Origin: Bettongia penicillata ogilbyi
Lineage: Eukaryota; Chordata; Mammalia; Diprotodontia; Potoroidae
NCBI GenBank assembly: GCA_023548195.1
Contig: JAJHZJ010000061.1
Location: 4,856,297-4,920,296 of the forward strand
Direction: 5' to 3'
Length of the DNA stretch: 64,000 nucleotides
Under the pieces are notes generated by a model. That model did not search any database, had not been told where the DNA came from, and worked only from the letters and a program-made list of their open reading frames with translations. Below, one piece after another: positions 33,965-45,120 of the stretch. Positions within the stretch are counted from its first letter, which is position 1; every line of letters begins with the position of its first letter. The translations under genes and the position numbers were made by a program.

Positions 33965-34035
33965 GGTATTCCAAAAGTCTTAGCAGAGTGGTAAGCTAGT
34001 AAAACATACCATTGCACTAAGACTTTTGGAACACC
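33965..34035. mobile_element. tiny mariner-like inverted-repeat element
   Basis: Two near-perfect 20-base arms face each other. The left arm starts at 33,965 with GGTATTCCAAAAGTCTTAG and the right arm ends at 34,035 with CTAAGACTTTTGGAACACC. They enclose about 31 bases. The size and arm sequence fit a short mariner-type MITE. No transposase is present, and a TA target duplication is not obvious. Confidence 0.6.
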
Positions 34036-34039
34036 CTCA

Positions 34040-34195
34040 CAACAACTCTTTGAGGTCGGTGCCATTTTTATCCTTATATCACAATGAGGAAACTGAAGGA
34101 AGTAACTAGCCTACAGTCACAGAGCTAATAAGAGTCTGAAGTAATATTTGAATTCAGATAGTCCTGACTCTAGAACATTGACACACATTAAGTGA
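34040..34195 (-). repeat. MIR-family CORE-SINE
   Basis: It shows ATCACAATGAGGAAACTGAA, CTACAGTCACAGAGCTAATA and TTTGAATTCAGATAGTCC, with the 3' part CAACAACTCTTTGAGG directly after the inverted-repeat element. Confidence 0.7.
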
Positions 34196-34594
34196 TAACT
34201 GAATAGAAATAAAATAGGAATTTAGAAAAGAAAAAGATAAATTGTTTTTCAGAGATAAAAAGAATTCTGAAGAACTTTTCATTTATTCTTATCACACACT
34301 GCTAAAAAACCCTGCACACAGTAGTTTCTTAATAAATATAGGTAGAAATTGAACCTGTAATTTCAATGATTTAGAAAACTTTAAGGCAAGGATTATCTCT
34401 TATTAAAAACTCAAGTCAATCAATTTTTCCATCTATGAACTTTTATAGCATTTATGATTTATATCATATAATTTCATTTTATATTATATTATCCCTTGTA
34501 TTATATCATGAGTACTTTGTCATATTTAGCTTTTCCAAAAACAGATCTCTAAAATGATGCATGTGTGTATGTGTGTGTGTGTATATACTCTCCT

Positions 34595-35048
34595 CTACTT
34601 ACTAGTTGAGTGACCATGGGCAAGTTATTTGATTTCTCTAAGGCTTGTTGTCGCTTAGCCCTTTCAGTCATATCTGACTCTTCATGACCCATCTGAGGTT
34701 TTCTTGGCAGAGATACTGGAGTGGAGTGGTTTTTACCATTTCCTTCTCCAACTTATGTTACAGATGAAAAACCTAAGGCAAACAGGGTTTGTGACTTGTC
34801 CAAAGTCACACAGTTAAAAAGTGTCTGAGGTCAGATTTGAACTCAGGAACATGAGTCTTCCTAACATGAGGTTTAGAACTTGATCCGCTGCCTCACCAAG
34901 TTGCCCCTAAAACTAAGACTTAGTTTTTTGTAGAGATAATAAAAATGTTTACCTTACAGGACAGTTGATTAAATCAAGTAAGATAATGTTTGTAAAGTGC
35001 TTTGCAAACCTTAACATGCTATATAATTGCCAGCTATTATTATCACAT
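34595..35048 (+). repeat. MIR SINE split by a MAR1 insertion
   Basis: The left part (34,595-34,646) has CTTACTAGTTGAGTGACCAT and GATTTCTCTAAGGCTT. The right part (34,913-35,048) resumes with CTAAGACTTAGTTTT and AAAGTGCTTTGCAAACCTTA. The two parts flank the MAR1 copy at 34,647-34,912. Confidence 0.85.
34647..34912 (-). repeat. MAR1-type CORE-SINE with target-site duplication
   Basis: It is full length, tail to head (GTCATATCTGACTCTTCATG to CACCAAGTTGCCCC). The flanks are CTAAGGCTT at 34,638-34,646 and CTAAGACTT at 34,913-34,921, a 9-base duplication with one change. Confidence 0.9.
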
Positions 35049-35049
35049 T

Positions 35050-35660
35050 ATTATCTACATTTAGGAAATATTGTGTTAGCCCAAAGTGACTGAAAAAAAA
35101 TCATTTCTGAAGAAGGAGCTCCAGTCTATGATAGGGTTAATCAGAGTCAGTGAGCAGTACAAGGTCAGGTTTACAGGAAGAAAAAAGAAATAGAAAGATT
35201 AGGGTAAAGAAAATATGACAAACAGAAATTAAATTCAGGGACCCTGAAGATCAGTCAGCAGTGCTACCAGAAGCTATGGTCGAGTCAGTCACAGAGGCAG
35301 AAGAAAGGGAAGTGAGAAGGCAAATTGCCAAAGCACTGAGGTTTCTAGGTTGCCTGGATGCATCTTGGTGAAGGCCTTAACTGCTGGGCACATCTGCTTC
35401 TGCTCAAGTTCCTGATACTTCTGACTTACAGTGGAGGCCAGTACCTCTATTTCCGTAGGACCTAAAGCCTGGAACTAGCACAGGGCAGCTGGGGAGCATT
35501 TCATACATGATCTGGATGATTCCTCGCCTGCGGGCCCAATTCCCACTCTACACAAAGGTGGTTGCCCAATTTGCCTGCTTTCTTGTACAACCTGCAATAT
35601 TCTCACCACCCAACACTTTTTGCCATGTTCCTCTTCCCCTGAGCAGCCTGAGATCTTGGG
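35050..35660. other. unassigned sequence
   Basis: Somewhat GC-richer than its surroundings. No gene or clear repeat is seen. The 68-codon frame starting at 35,507 runs into the MIR copy. Confidence 0.4.
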
Positions 35661-35662
35661 AG

Positions 35663-35840
35663 GAAATGGCTAGATTTGGAGTCAAAGGACCTGGATTTGA
35701 ATCCTGGCCCTAAAACTTACTATTCGTGTGATATTGGGCTTGTCATTTCAACTCTCTAGGCCTTCCCTAGAAAGTGAGTGAAGTGGATAAGGTGGTCTTT
35801 AAGGAACCTTCCAGCCCTAAGTCTGTGATCCCATGATCAG
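35663..35840 (+). repeat. MIR SINE, near full length
   Basis: It shows GATTTGGAGTCAAAGGACCT, GGATTTGAATCCTGGCCC and the 3' variant GGTGGTCTTTAAGGAACC followed by CAGCCCTAAGTCTG. Confidence 0.85.
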
Positions 35841-36004
35841 TGAGACCAGTTTCAAAGGTGGTTAGAGTTGACTATGTATGATACATATGCTACATATTCC
35901 ATTCAGCCCTAGGTGTTCCCCATTGATTAGCCTCTCCTGCTTTCCTTTTCCTGAGTGCCCTTTTGTTTCGGTTTGATTTGGGTTTGGTTTTTTGGGGAGT
36001 CAAT

Positions 36005-36122
36005 CAGGGGTTAAGTAACTTGGTCAGGGTCACACAGATAGTAAGCATCTGAGTTCAGATTTGAATTCAGGTCCCGCTGACTTGAGGCTGGTGCTCCATC
36101 CACAACACCACTTAGTTGCCTG
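36005..36122 (-). repeat. CORE-SINE head fragment
   Basis: It shows GGTTAAGTAACTTGGTCAGG, CACACAGATAGTAAGCATC and the head CTCCATCCACAACACCAC. Confidence 0.8.
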
Positions 36123-36124
36123 TT

Positions 36125-37480
36125 TGGGGTTTTGGGGGGAATTTTTTGAGTTTTTGTTTTTGTTTGGTTTGATTTGGGATTTGGATTTTTTTGTTTGTTT
36201 TTGGTCAGAGTGCCATTTTGAGCCTTTATATGTTGTGAGATAGTGGAAAGACTTCTGATTGCCGAGTTGAGGGCCTGAATTGGAAACCTGTCTCTCTCTG
36301 CCACTCACTCCATCATATCTCTGGCCCTAAGTCTCTTTACTATAATCCCAGCTCTCTTCTTTTCATATTCTTTCTACCTTCCAGTGCTCAATGACATGCT
36401 TCGAACCTGGCTGCTTCTTTTTCTCATAGCCTCTAACACAGAGAACCAAAAGAAGGGGCTGGCATAATCCTTGCTCCACACTGTTCTTTTCAGATGCTCC
36501 CTCAGCCACCCAGTACCCAGCAACCACCTTTCCTTTAGAGTTTGCTCAATCCTGTCAAGGTCCTCCAGAACATCACCTATAAACCTTCCTCTCAAAAGAA
36601 GTTCAGTTCCCACTTAAAATCTTTACCCCACCCCCATCAGTGCCCTACTTTGAACACTGGCCTCCCAATTTCTCAACATCCTCAACTCCCATGACCTCTG
36701 TCTCCAGTCTTCTTCAACCATACACACCCCTGGGAGTGGTCATATCTTTGACTTCCCCACCCTGCCCAACCCCAACTGAATTTGCCATAGCTTTCAGAAA
36801 TCATAGTTATAGCTCTACTGGGGCATATATGATGAGAAGTTTCCCAAGTCCTTGTGCTTTTAACAGCTTTGTAAAGCTGTTACTTAAAATATTGATCTAG
36901 AAGCTAAATTCCTCATGTTGTTATTTTAGAATGATCCCTGTCATATTAAATATGACTGTACTGAAGCCAGAAAATAAACTATAATCAGGAATATTATTAA
37001 GAAACTTAGTTTTCCTTCAAAGTACTTTCTTCGATTTTTTTCACAATACCATAGAAAAGAAAAGAAGTGGTCTCTTTTTATATCTACTAATCAGGAAGAA
37101 AATAAGTCATCCAAATATATCATGTGCCATCTGTAATCTATGTTATACTATATATAGGATTACAGAATTTTATATTTTCTTTACAGATGAACTGTAAAAT
37201 ATAAAAATCTTCTTATTAGCCCCAGATGTTGTGAGCTTATTAAAATGCCATAGCTTATCAAATAAAATCATTTTAGACTCATTCACTTTATCACTAAGGT
37301 TTATTGCATTGCAAGACCCTAGAATTATGCCTCATGCTTTACCACTCCCTTTAAAAAATGATTGAAGCAATGAAATTCCTATTGTGAACCTGATTCTAAA
37401 CAACAAAGAGAAACTGGTTTCTGGGGTGGAAATGATGGAAACAAACCTTAGAGGGAAGTAACTAGTCCATCTCATAATCT
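36125..37480. other. unassigned sequence, CT-rich part at 36,340-36,780
   Basis: A G/T-rich run with TTTTTGTTTTTGTTTGG lies at about 36,150-36,210. The C/T-rich plus strand at 36,340-36,780 may be a very old LINE relic but I cannot name it. The frames of 60-97 codons in this stretch show no domain. Confidence 0.35.
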
Positions 37481-37499
37481 GTGATTAAGAAGGAGACAA

Positions 37500-39835
37500 A
37501 AACTGGGCATAATCTGCCACACCTATAGATTTGAAGAGAGCTGATTTCCAAGAGTTGTAAGAAAAAATGAATAGTCTCATGGCCTAAAATTCTAGAAAAA
37601 ACAGCTCAGAAGGGATGAGAAACTCTCAGGGATGAAATTCTAGAGAAAGAGAAGCCATTCTCACAAGGATTAAAAAGAGATATGCAGAGGGATATCACTG
37701 ATCATTTAAGATTTTTAAAAAATATGTTCAGAGGATGAAATCTAACATAACTATTGGATGACAAATAAATGTAAATGGGTGACATGATCTTGAGAGATCA
37801 GTGTCAGGAATGCAAATATTCAGGATGAGAAGAAGCTGGTAAGGAATGCTAAGACATTTTAGGTATATTGAGGAAAAAAGGCTCAAAGCAGTGATGGGAT
37901 TTCTGCGTTACAGAAAGATTGATGGGTTACAGAGAGAAAGCAGAACTACTCAAGTCTAATTTCATTTTGTTTTCTTTGCCAAGATGAATGAGGGTTGAAA
38001 TGGAAAGGACAGAACAAAGCTGATGACATATTGAAACACAAGATAAGTAGATAGTATGAGTACCTTGCTGACCTTAAGGAATTCAAATCACCAAGAGCAG
38101 TGAACATCATAGGGTTCTGAAGGAGCTGGCAGATGTGATTGCTGAGCCATTATTAGTGTTCTGACAAAGATCTTTGTGACTTGGAGAAATGACAGGATTG
38201 GAAAAGGGCAAATAATGGAAAGGAGGAGAGATTTCTAGATATAGACCAGTGAATTAGATTTGAATTTCTTGCAAGATTTTAGAATGCATTACTAAAGAGA
38301 GACGGAAGATCTTTTTTTTGGAAGCACTAGAATCCCAATAAGAAACCACAGGGCATGTATGAAAAATTATGATACTCAGAGCATTTAACATTAGTTGAAG
38401 TTAAGTAATTTAGTCGCTTGTATTGATCCACAATATTGAATTTTCTTAAGATTACATTTAACGGGGAAGAAAGAAGCAGTAAACACAAAGAACCAAAATG
38501 TCTTTATCAAAAAAAAAAGTTACACCATGCTAACTAACCCTGTTTCCTTTTTTTAACAGAAAAACTGGACTGGCAAATTTGGGGAATATGTTAGATACAG
38601 TTTACCTACATCTTTGCAAAGAATTTGACAAAGTCTTCCATGATATTTTTGTGGAAAATATGAAAAGATGTAGGTTAGACAGTAATGCTATTACATGGAT
38701 GCAACATTAACAGAATGTCCTGGTCCAAGGTATAGTCATTGTCAACTGTCAAGGGAGATGGAATGAAAGCTCTCAGTCATCTATGGTTATTTGTGTGGTA
38801 GTTAATAATTAACATCATTATCAATGACTTTAGGAAAAAGGCATAGATGGCTTGTTAATCATATTTGCAAATGATAATACAGAATGACCAAGATCTGAAA
38901 AAATTTTAACAGTTCTTAAAATTGGACCACAACTATTAAGATGAAGTATAATAGGAATACATTCTATAATAGGAATAGAATTTTATACTTAGGTTTAAAA
39001 CATCAACTTCATAAATACAAGGTGAGGGTAACCTAGGCAAATAGTTTTTCATCTGGAAAAAAAATCAGGGGATTTCAGGAACTACAAGTTCAATGTGACT
39101 GATCAGAGCAAATACAGAAGCAAAAAAAAAAAGCTATTTTCATCTTAGATTTAATTAAGAAAGCCTTTCTTTGCACAGTTCTGCCTCTCTTAAATCCAGT
39201 CCACCATGCAAGTCAAGGTATCAGCCTCATTGATGTCATAGATCCTCTTCAAGAATGAAGGATGAACGACAAGAAAGAGTAAAGAAAGTGATAGTCCTAG
39301 AAAAGTCTGCCCTAGTCAGACCACATCTTGAATACTATGTTCAGTCCTGGAAGATGTATTTTATAGACAGCACCAATAGCCAGAGTCTGTCTAATGAGGG
39401 ATAACCAGGATATTAGGGCCTTAAGAGCATGTAGTAAGAGGATCAGTTGAAAGAGCTTAGAGTTTTTATCCTAGAGAGGACTTAGGGTGGATATGATAGG
39501 TGTCTTCAAATATCTGAAGTACTGTCTTGTAAGTGAGAACCTGAACTTGTTCAGCTTGGCCTCAAGGAATAGTACAAAGAGAAAATAAGTGAATATTGCA
39601 GAAAAGCAGATTTCAGTTTAATTTAAGGAAACATTTTCTAACAATTAGTTACCTAAAAGTTGAATATATTATGTCTAGAAGTAGTAGGTTCCGCTTACTA
39701 GAGAACTTACAGCAATGATTGGATAATGACTCAGAACATTGTAGAGGGAACTCTTGTCCAAGTAAATGTTGGTCTAGGTAGTTCCCAAAATTGCTTCTTA
39801 GTTCTGAGATTCTGTCCTTCATTTTCAAATTCCTA
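37500..39835 (+). mobile_element. CR1/L3 LINE, long decayed copy
   Basis: This is a retrotransposon of the CR1/L3 clade. The coding part reads GLANLGNMLDTVYLHLCKEF then DKVFHDIFVENM (about 38,570-38,665), which corresponds to the reverse transcriptase 'FSKAFD' block. A degraded active-site block FANDN follows at about 38,862, in place of FADD. The later part (39,290-39,560) matches the C-terminal and 3' region: GTCAGACCACATCTTGAATA, ACCAGGATATTAGGGCC, GGATATGATAGGTGTCTTC. The tip at 39,800-39,830 reads GTTCTGAGATTCTG. Stops are frequent. 38,090-39,830 is firm and 37,500-38,090 is probable. An RTE-tailed SINE sits inside at 39,164-39,270. Confidence 0.85.
39164..39270 (+). repeat. RTE-tailed SINE nested in the CR1/L3 LINE
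   Basis: It has the SINE body CTTTGCACAGTTCTGCC followed by CTCTTAAATCCAGTCC and the RTE tail TTCAAGAATGAAGGATGAAC. It is flanked by AAGAAAG at 39,157-39,163 and 39,271-39,277, a 7-base target duplication inside LINE sequence. Confidence 0.85.
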
Positions 39836-40049
39836 GCAAAAGTCATCTACATTCACTCCATTTTCTCATCACTAACTTCTCAAACCTTAGCAACCTGACC
39901 TACATTCCCTGAAATCTACTAAGTAATCTACTGTATAGTGTCTTCAGTGATTTTCCGGTTTTCAAATGCAATGGCCTTTACTCAGTGACATTTTAAGGTA
40001 CTTCCCTTAAGTATTACTGTTGTTATTATGGGTATCCAGGTGGAGATTA

Positions 40050-41065
40050 GAGAAGGCAGATGGAAACTTGAGATTGAACCTTTCTGCAACACGGAATACT
40101 GCTGATTACTCCCCCTTTCTTGATACTCTGTCCTCCCTGGCTTCTATGATGCTTCTCTCTCCTGGTTCTTCTCCTACACCTTAAAATATCCATTTCAGAT
40201 TCCTCCCTTTGCCCATTGCATAAGATATTTCATCAACTCCTAAAACTCAACATGTCCAAAATTGAATTCATTTTCCCTAAAACCTGCCCTCTTCTCCTAA
40301 CTCTATTTGTATAGATGATATCACCATTCTTCACTCATCTAGGCTTTAAACCTCAGAATCATCTTTGAAGTGGATGTCTAATCTACACCTTAACTCTCAC
40401 ATTCACTAAGTTACCAAGGAAATCCTGTCAGTTTTATCTTTATATTGTCTCTTGTATACCTTCTTTCTTTTCTGTACCCACTGCCACCTGCTGCCACCTT
40501 TTTTGGTTTCTTATTTGACTCTCACCTAGAGAGACCTATCTAGTCTCTCCCTCCTAGTCTCTCCCCTCTTTGATCTCCCCTTTGTACCACTGACAAAGTA
40601 ATTCTCTGAATGCTCAAGTCTAATCATGTTATTCCGCTGCTCAAAAGCCTTTAGGGGCTATCCATAATGTAAAGTGTAGAATACAGTCTCCTTATTTTCA
40701 AGGCTTCAACTTGATTTCCAGCTATAATTCATATTAATAATAATAGCTGACATTTTTATAGTGCTTTAAGGTTTGCAAAGAACTTTATCTGTATCAGCAC
40801 ATTTGATTCTCATAGCAGTCGTGTAAAACAGGTGCTACTATTGTCCCCATTTTACAGATGCAGAAACTGAGGCACAGAGAGCTTAAATGATTTTCACATA
40901 CTCTACTTCTCAGACAAACCAGAGTAATAGTCATTCCCTGCTCTGCCTCTGTGGATTTATGTGTATCATCTTCCCACTCCTCAACTGGACTGTATATCTC
41001 TATGAAAAATTTTTGAATAATAGATGTACTTTCCCAGTCTTAAAGTGCTACATAGATGAAAACTA
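40050..41065 (+). mobile_element. L2 LINE, long relic with a nested SINE
   Basis: L2 ORF2 sequence runs 40,050-40,730: AAAACTCAACATGTCCAAAA, then AACCTCAGAATCATC, CTGCTCAAAAGCC and CTTCAACTTGATTTCC. A MIR-family SINE (40,735-40,888) interrupts it. The L2 3' part may continue to about 41,065 (GACTGTATATCTCTATG). Confidence 0.75.
40735..40888 (-). repeat. MIR-family CORE-SINE, 3' half
   Basis: It shows AATAGCTGACATTTTTATAG, TTTAAGGTTTGCAAAGAAC and CATTTTACAGATGCAGAAAC, and ends within the CORE. Confidence 0.85.
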
Positions 41066-42970
41066 TTATTACTAAATTAAATTGCTTCTTGGGCAAACCA
41101 GAACTGAGGTGGAGATGGAGCTGAATCTTATTTGGGAAACTTGACTCTCCTTCAGGTGATAGACTGTGATGATACATTGTTACAAGAGCCCACTACTTCA
41201 ACTTTAATATTATGGAAAGTATTAATGAAACATAGACTATAAGGATTTCAAAACATTCCAAATCCACACTCAAAGGGCAAGGGAAAGATGGTTAAGGTGC
41301 ATGTGAATGGGCTAAGTTGTATGGGCTAAGCTATATTCAGGGAGCAGAAGGATGGGAAGCTCCATTGCTCCGTTGGGTCCCCTGGGATGCGAGAGAGCAG
41401 GAACCCACTCTTTGGATGATAGGTGTTAAAATATGGACATCAGGATGTTTAGGCATGGATCAGTGACAATCCGTGTTGGGAGAGAGTGTGCTCACATTGC
41501 TAGGATCATGGATCGCTCAAAAATAGAGGTAGAATTCAAACATTTTCAAGTCAGAACAAATAGATTTGAATTTAACTATTACCACCAACTGAGCCATGAG
41601 AATAAGCACTGCTTCATGAAATTTGGACCTAAAAGAAATTAGAGTAAAGCCAATAGAAACAAGGCCATGATTGTTTTTAAGTCATTCTAAGGGTTTTTTT
41701 TTTAATTCTTTTTTTTCTTGGCTTGCTTTTTATAAAGCTTTCTGTTTTCAGGGAAACTCTGAAAACAGGGAAACTTTTAGTTTTGCTACTAAAAGATAAT
41801 TTTCTTCTCTTCAGCCATTGTAGAAAAGCAGTATAGAACGCATGTAGTCTTTGCAATAATATCAGTTTTTAAAGTTTTTGCAAGTCTGTATATAAATTTT
41901 GAATCCAAGGCAAATTCAGCCAATAAAGAGGATTTAGTGGGAGTAGTTAAGGAACTCGATGATGAGCTAGCTGTCTGTCATTTTACTTGATCAGTTTCCA
42001 GTGGCAGAGTATACTATGGTTGGGATGGTTTGTTTTATTTTTCCTTTGTTCAGGGATCTTTGGACTCTACAACTGCAGGTTACAGTGACTTTAAATCTTT
42101 CCCTTTTGTTTACGTATTCACCCATACAATTCACCAATACATAGTCACCATAACCTATTCTTAGGTTTAAAAAAATTTCCCAAATGGATTGAATAAAATA
42201 ATTTAGTTATAAAATAAGAAGACCTGACTACAATTATGAAGCAGATTCACTGCATACATTTAGTGTTCACATATCTTATTCCCATCAAAGGAAACATACT
42301 GTTATTGGTAGCTGTGTTTGCCCTGCCCTGACAAAACTGGACCCCCTTCATTTCATCTTGGGCCTTATTCCCTGTTTCATGGGCTCTTATATTGGAATTC
42401 AGGCCTCTACTAAATATATATCTGTGTTTGAAACAAGCAGGTGGAAACGGTACAAAGCAAATAACCAATAGTAAAGTGAATCACTCCTTTATCATCTGTT
42501 TTATTTACCTTGTGGTTTTATTTGCTGTTTCTTGTTAGAATGATTTACTACTTGGGGCAATGAACAAACGATTTCTTTGTAGTTCTAGAGTGACAGGTGT
42601 TGAAATAGCTTTTTGCTGAGACTTGGTCAAAAGTCATTCATGCCTTCACTTACTTCATTGATCCTTGAGCTGCCTCAAAGGATGAAACTTCCCCGTGAAA
42701 TATACTCAGATGTTGAACTTATTCTATTCATGCCTCTCAACTGGGTGTTACTGCCTTGCCCAAAGTAGCTATTCCCAAATGCAATTACATCCTTTACACA
42801 GCACTTTGGTAAAGTAGTTTCCTTAAATGGTGTTATCCTCAGACAAATGGGGACAACCAGTGAGTTCATAGATACTATGGCACTAGGGAAATTACAAGGT
42901 TGTAAGAGTTGCTAGGCAGATTCATGTCTTTTTCTCTTAATCAGACAACTTATACTTTTCTCCTTCAATG
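41065..42970. other. unassigned AT-rich sequence
   Basis: No gene or repeat is assigned. It holds a 10-base perfect hairpin (41,742-41,768). The 69- and 73-codon frames at 41,433 and 42,247 show no domain. Confidence 0.4.
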
Positions 42971-42974
42971 GACT

Positions 42975-43215
42975 ACTAATTTCTTTGAGGTGGGTGAGTA
43001 GGAATCATCTCAGAGTTCAGAACAGAACAATCCACCCCCTTCTCATCCTGTGTAACTTTTTTCCATATAGTTCCATAATCCTTCACAGAAGGTCTATACA
43101 GCATGCTAGAGACTGTGCTGGGCACCATCCATTAAAGTCCTGCTCTGGGTCTCACTGCTTAGAACATTGCCTGGCACATTGAAGGCACTTAATAAATGCT
43201 TGTTCGTTGGTTAAC
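42975..43215 (+). mobile_element. L2 LINE 3' tip
   Basis: The end reads TTAGAACATTGCCTGGCACA, TTGAAGGCACTTAATAAATG and CTTGTTCGTTGG. Upstream similarity fades before about 43,080. Confidence 0.65.
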
Positions 43216-43788
43216 TGAGATGACACTGAGTTCTTAAAGGCTAAGTCAATGACAGACTGTCTGATATAGGAGAACAAGCTTACCTAAATATGGAGCTATT
43301 CATCACCAATAGGCTGGATGTCATAAGTGATTTGTTCTTTTGGCCATGACAGCAACCCAGGGAACAGAGAAATCAGGTTGGTTTGGTTTTCTTAAGTGTT
43401 CTTAGGAGTACCGTACATTCTGCTATAATGCGTATTTTGAAAATGTAAATTTATTCCGATGCTACTGATATATTAGGGAACATATTGAACATCATTCAAA
43501 TTTCAAGTTTTCTTTTGCCCAATTTTTTCCCTGAGAAACAGCAAGAATGCAGAAAAATAAACTACTTCATAACAGCTGCATCCCTCATTCTAATGCCCAC
43601 TTCCACAAGCAGATTTCATGTCTTTGTCAAGGTAAAGGGCATATTAATCATTTCTGGTCCACATTATCCCCTCCTACCCTTCAGCTCTTTCAGCCATGGT
43701 CACTTCTAGAAACTTGTTGTTATGGCCTGACCAACTGGCTTGTACAGTCTGTCCAAGACCCCAAATATGGCCATAATTTGTGTGGGGG
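43215..43788. other. unassigned sequence
   Basis: No gene or clear repeat is seen. Confidence 0.4.
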
Positions 43789-43790
43789 GG

Positions 43791-44036
43791 GTTGTTGTTA
43801 TTCAGTCATTTCTGTTGTATCTGACTCTTCATAATCCCATTTGAGATTTTCTTGGCAAGGACACTAAAGTAGTTTGCCATTTCCTTCTCTAGCTCATTTT
43901 GCAGATGAGGAAACTAAGGCAAACAGGGTTAAGTGACTTGCCCAGGGTCCCACCGCTAATGTTTGAAGCTGGATTAAAACTCAGTTCTTCCTGACTCCAG
44001 GCCAGGTGCTCTATCCGCAATGCCATCTAGCTACCC
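43791..44036 (-). repeat. MAR1-type CORE-SINE, near full length
   Basis: The tail TTGTTGTTATTCAGTCATTT, the CORE GCAGATGAGGAAACTAAGGC and the head TCTATCCGCAATGCC are all present. Confidence 0.92.
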
Positions 44037-44037
44037 A

Positions 44038-44590
44038 TTATTTATTGAAGAATTTATATATTTCTTAACCATTTAACATGTATAAAACTGTGCTGTCATT
44101 TTTATTAGATTCCTATCTTTTAAAAAATAGATTATTGATGAAGTTTTTGAGCTTTGTGCCCCAACCTCATTTTCCCCATAAGCTCTGTGATTTTTATTAC
44201 ATGATTTTGCATAGCATGCAGTGCTTTTGGGGAACTCATATGTTTAATTATTACAGGGCTGTTTGTATCTCATAAGATTTACTTGCGAGCCTATCGCTAG
44301 TACTAACAGTGTCCAAATACTTGAAGTCCCAATATAATTGACTTCCCTACTCTTGACCATCTGGACAAGAAAAGAAAATGATCCCAAGGGGAGAACAACA
44401 GATGGTTTAAGGAAACTTAGATCTTCTCCTGGGAATAAATGGGGTCAGTCACATGGTGGCCATTTATGGCCTGATCCTTACTGTCCTTATAAATAACTTT
44501 GTTTTGAGTTTCTGGAGTTATCTCTAGGTGCAAAGGAATTATCAACCATCAGCACTAATTTACCTTGGTATTCATTAATTAGGTAGATAG
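44038..44590. other. unassigned AT-rich sequence
   Basis: No gene or repeat is recognised. Confidence 0.4.
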
Positions 44591-44595
44591 ATGTG

Positions 44596-44908
44596 TGTGT
44601 CTGTCCTTCATTGCCAAAGAAGACTATGCCATCAGAGAAATAATGACATGACTTGCACTTGACTTTGTGTTGAGTGAGAGAGGGCTGTTCAGGTCACCAG
44701 CCTCACTTCTCCTCCAAAGCCATCTGAATCCAGTGACCAGATATTCATCAAGATGACTGGAGATGACCCAGGATGAGGCAATTGGGGATAAGTGACTTGC
44801 CCAAGGTCACATAGCTAGTGAGTGTCAGGTGTCTGAGGTGAGATTTGAACTGAGGTCCTCCTGACTCCTGCACTGGTGCTCTATCCACTGTACCACCTAG
44901 CTGCCCCT
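44596..44908 (-). repeat. composite SINE: CORE-SINE head with RTE tail, full length
   Basis: On the plus strand the RTE tail (CTGTCCTTCATTGCCAAAG) comes first, then the RTE-SINE body (TAATGACATGACTTGCACTT, GGTCACCAGCCTCACTTC), then GATGAGGCAATTGGGGATAA and a CORE/tRNA-like head ending CACTGTACCACCTAGCTGCC. It shows that some RTE-tailed SINEs here carry a CORE-SINE head and that the shorter copies are 5'-truncated. Confidence 0.85.
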
Positions 44909-44925
44909 AGTTAGATTACACAGGT

Positions 44926-45120
44926 TGTGGAGTGCTAGAATCATGAAGACCTGAGTTCAAATATCACTTCAGATACTTAATAGCCTTGTGATCTAAATAA
45001 GTCACTTGACATCTTCCTGCCTCAGTTTTCTCATCTGTAAAATGGTAACAATATCACCTCCTACCCCTGGGTTCTTGTGCTAACCTTAAAGTGCTATGTA
45101 AGTCTTAGCTATCATCATCA
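44926..45120 (+). repeat. MIR SINE
   Basis: It shows AGACCTGAGTTCAAATATCA, TTGCCTCAGTTTTCTCATC-like CORE sequence (here CTGCCTCAGTTTTCTC), then CTTAAAGTGCTATGTAAGTC and a short ATC repeat. Confidence 0.85.

Noticed and set aside
38560..38685. Possible exon after TTTTTTAACAG with a GTAGGT-like donor
   Set aside because: The stretch is CR1/L3 reverse-transcriptase sequence, and the splice-like sites are chance.
41433..41642. 69-codon plus frame with a His/Asn-rich end
   Set aside because: I considered a processed pseudogene but could not match any known protein.
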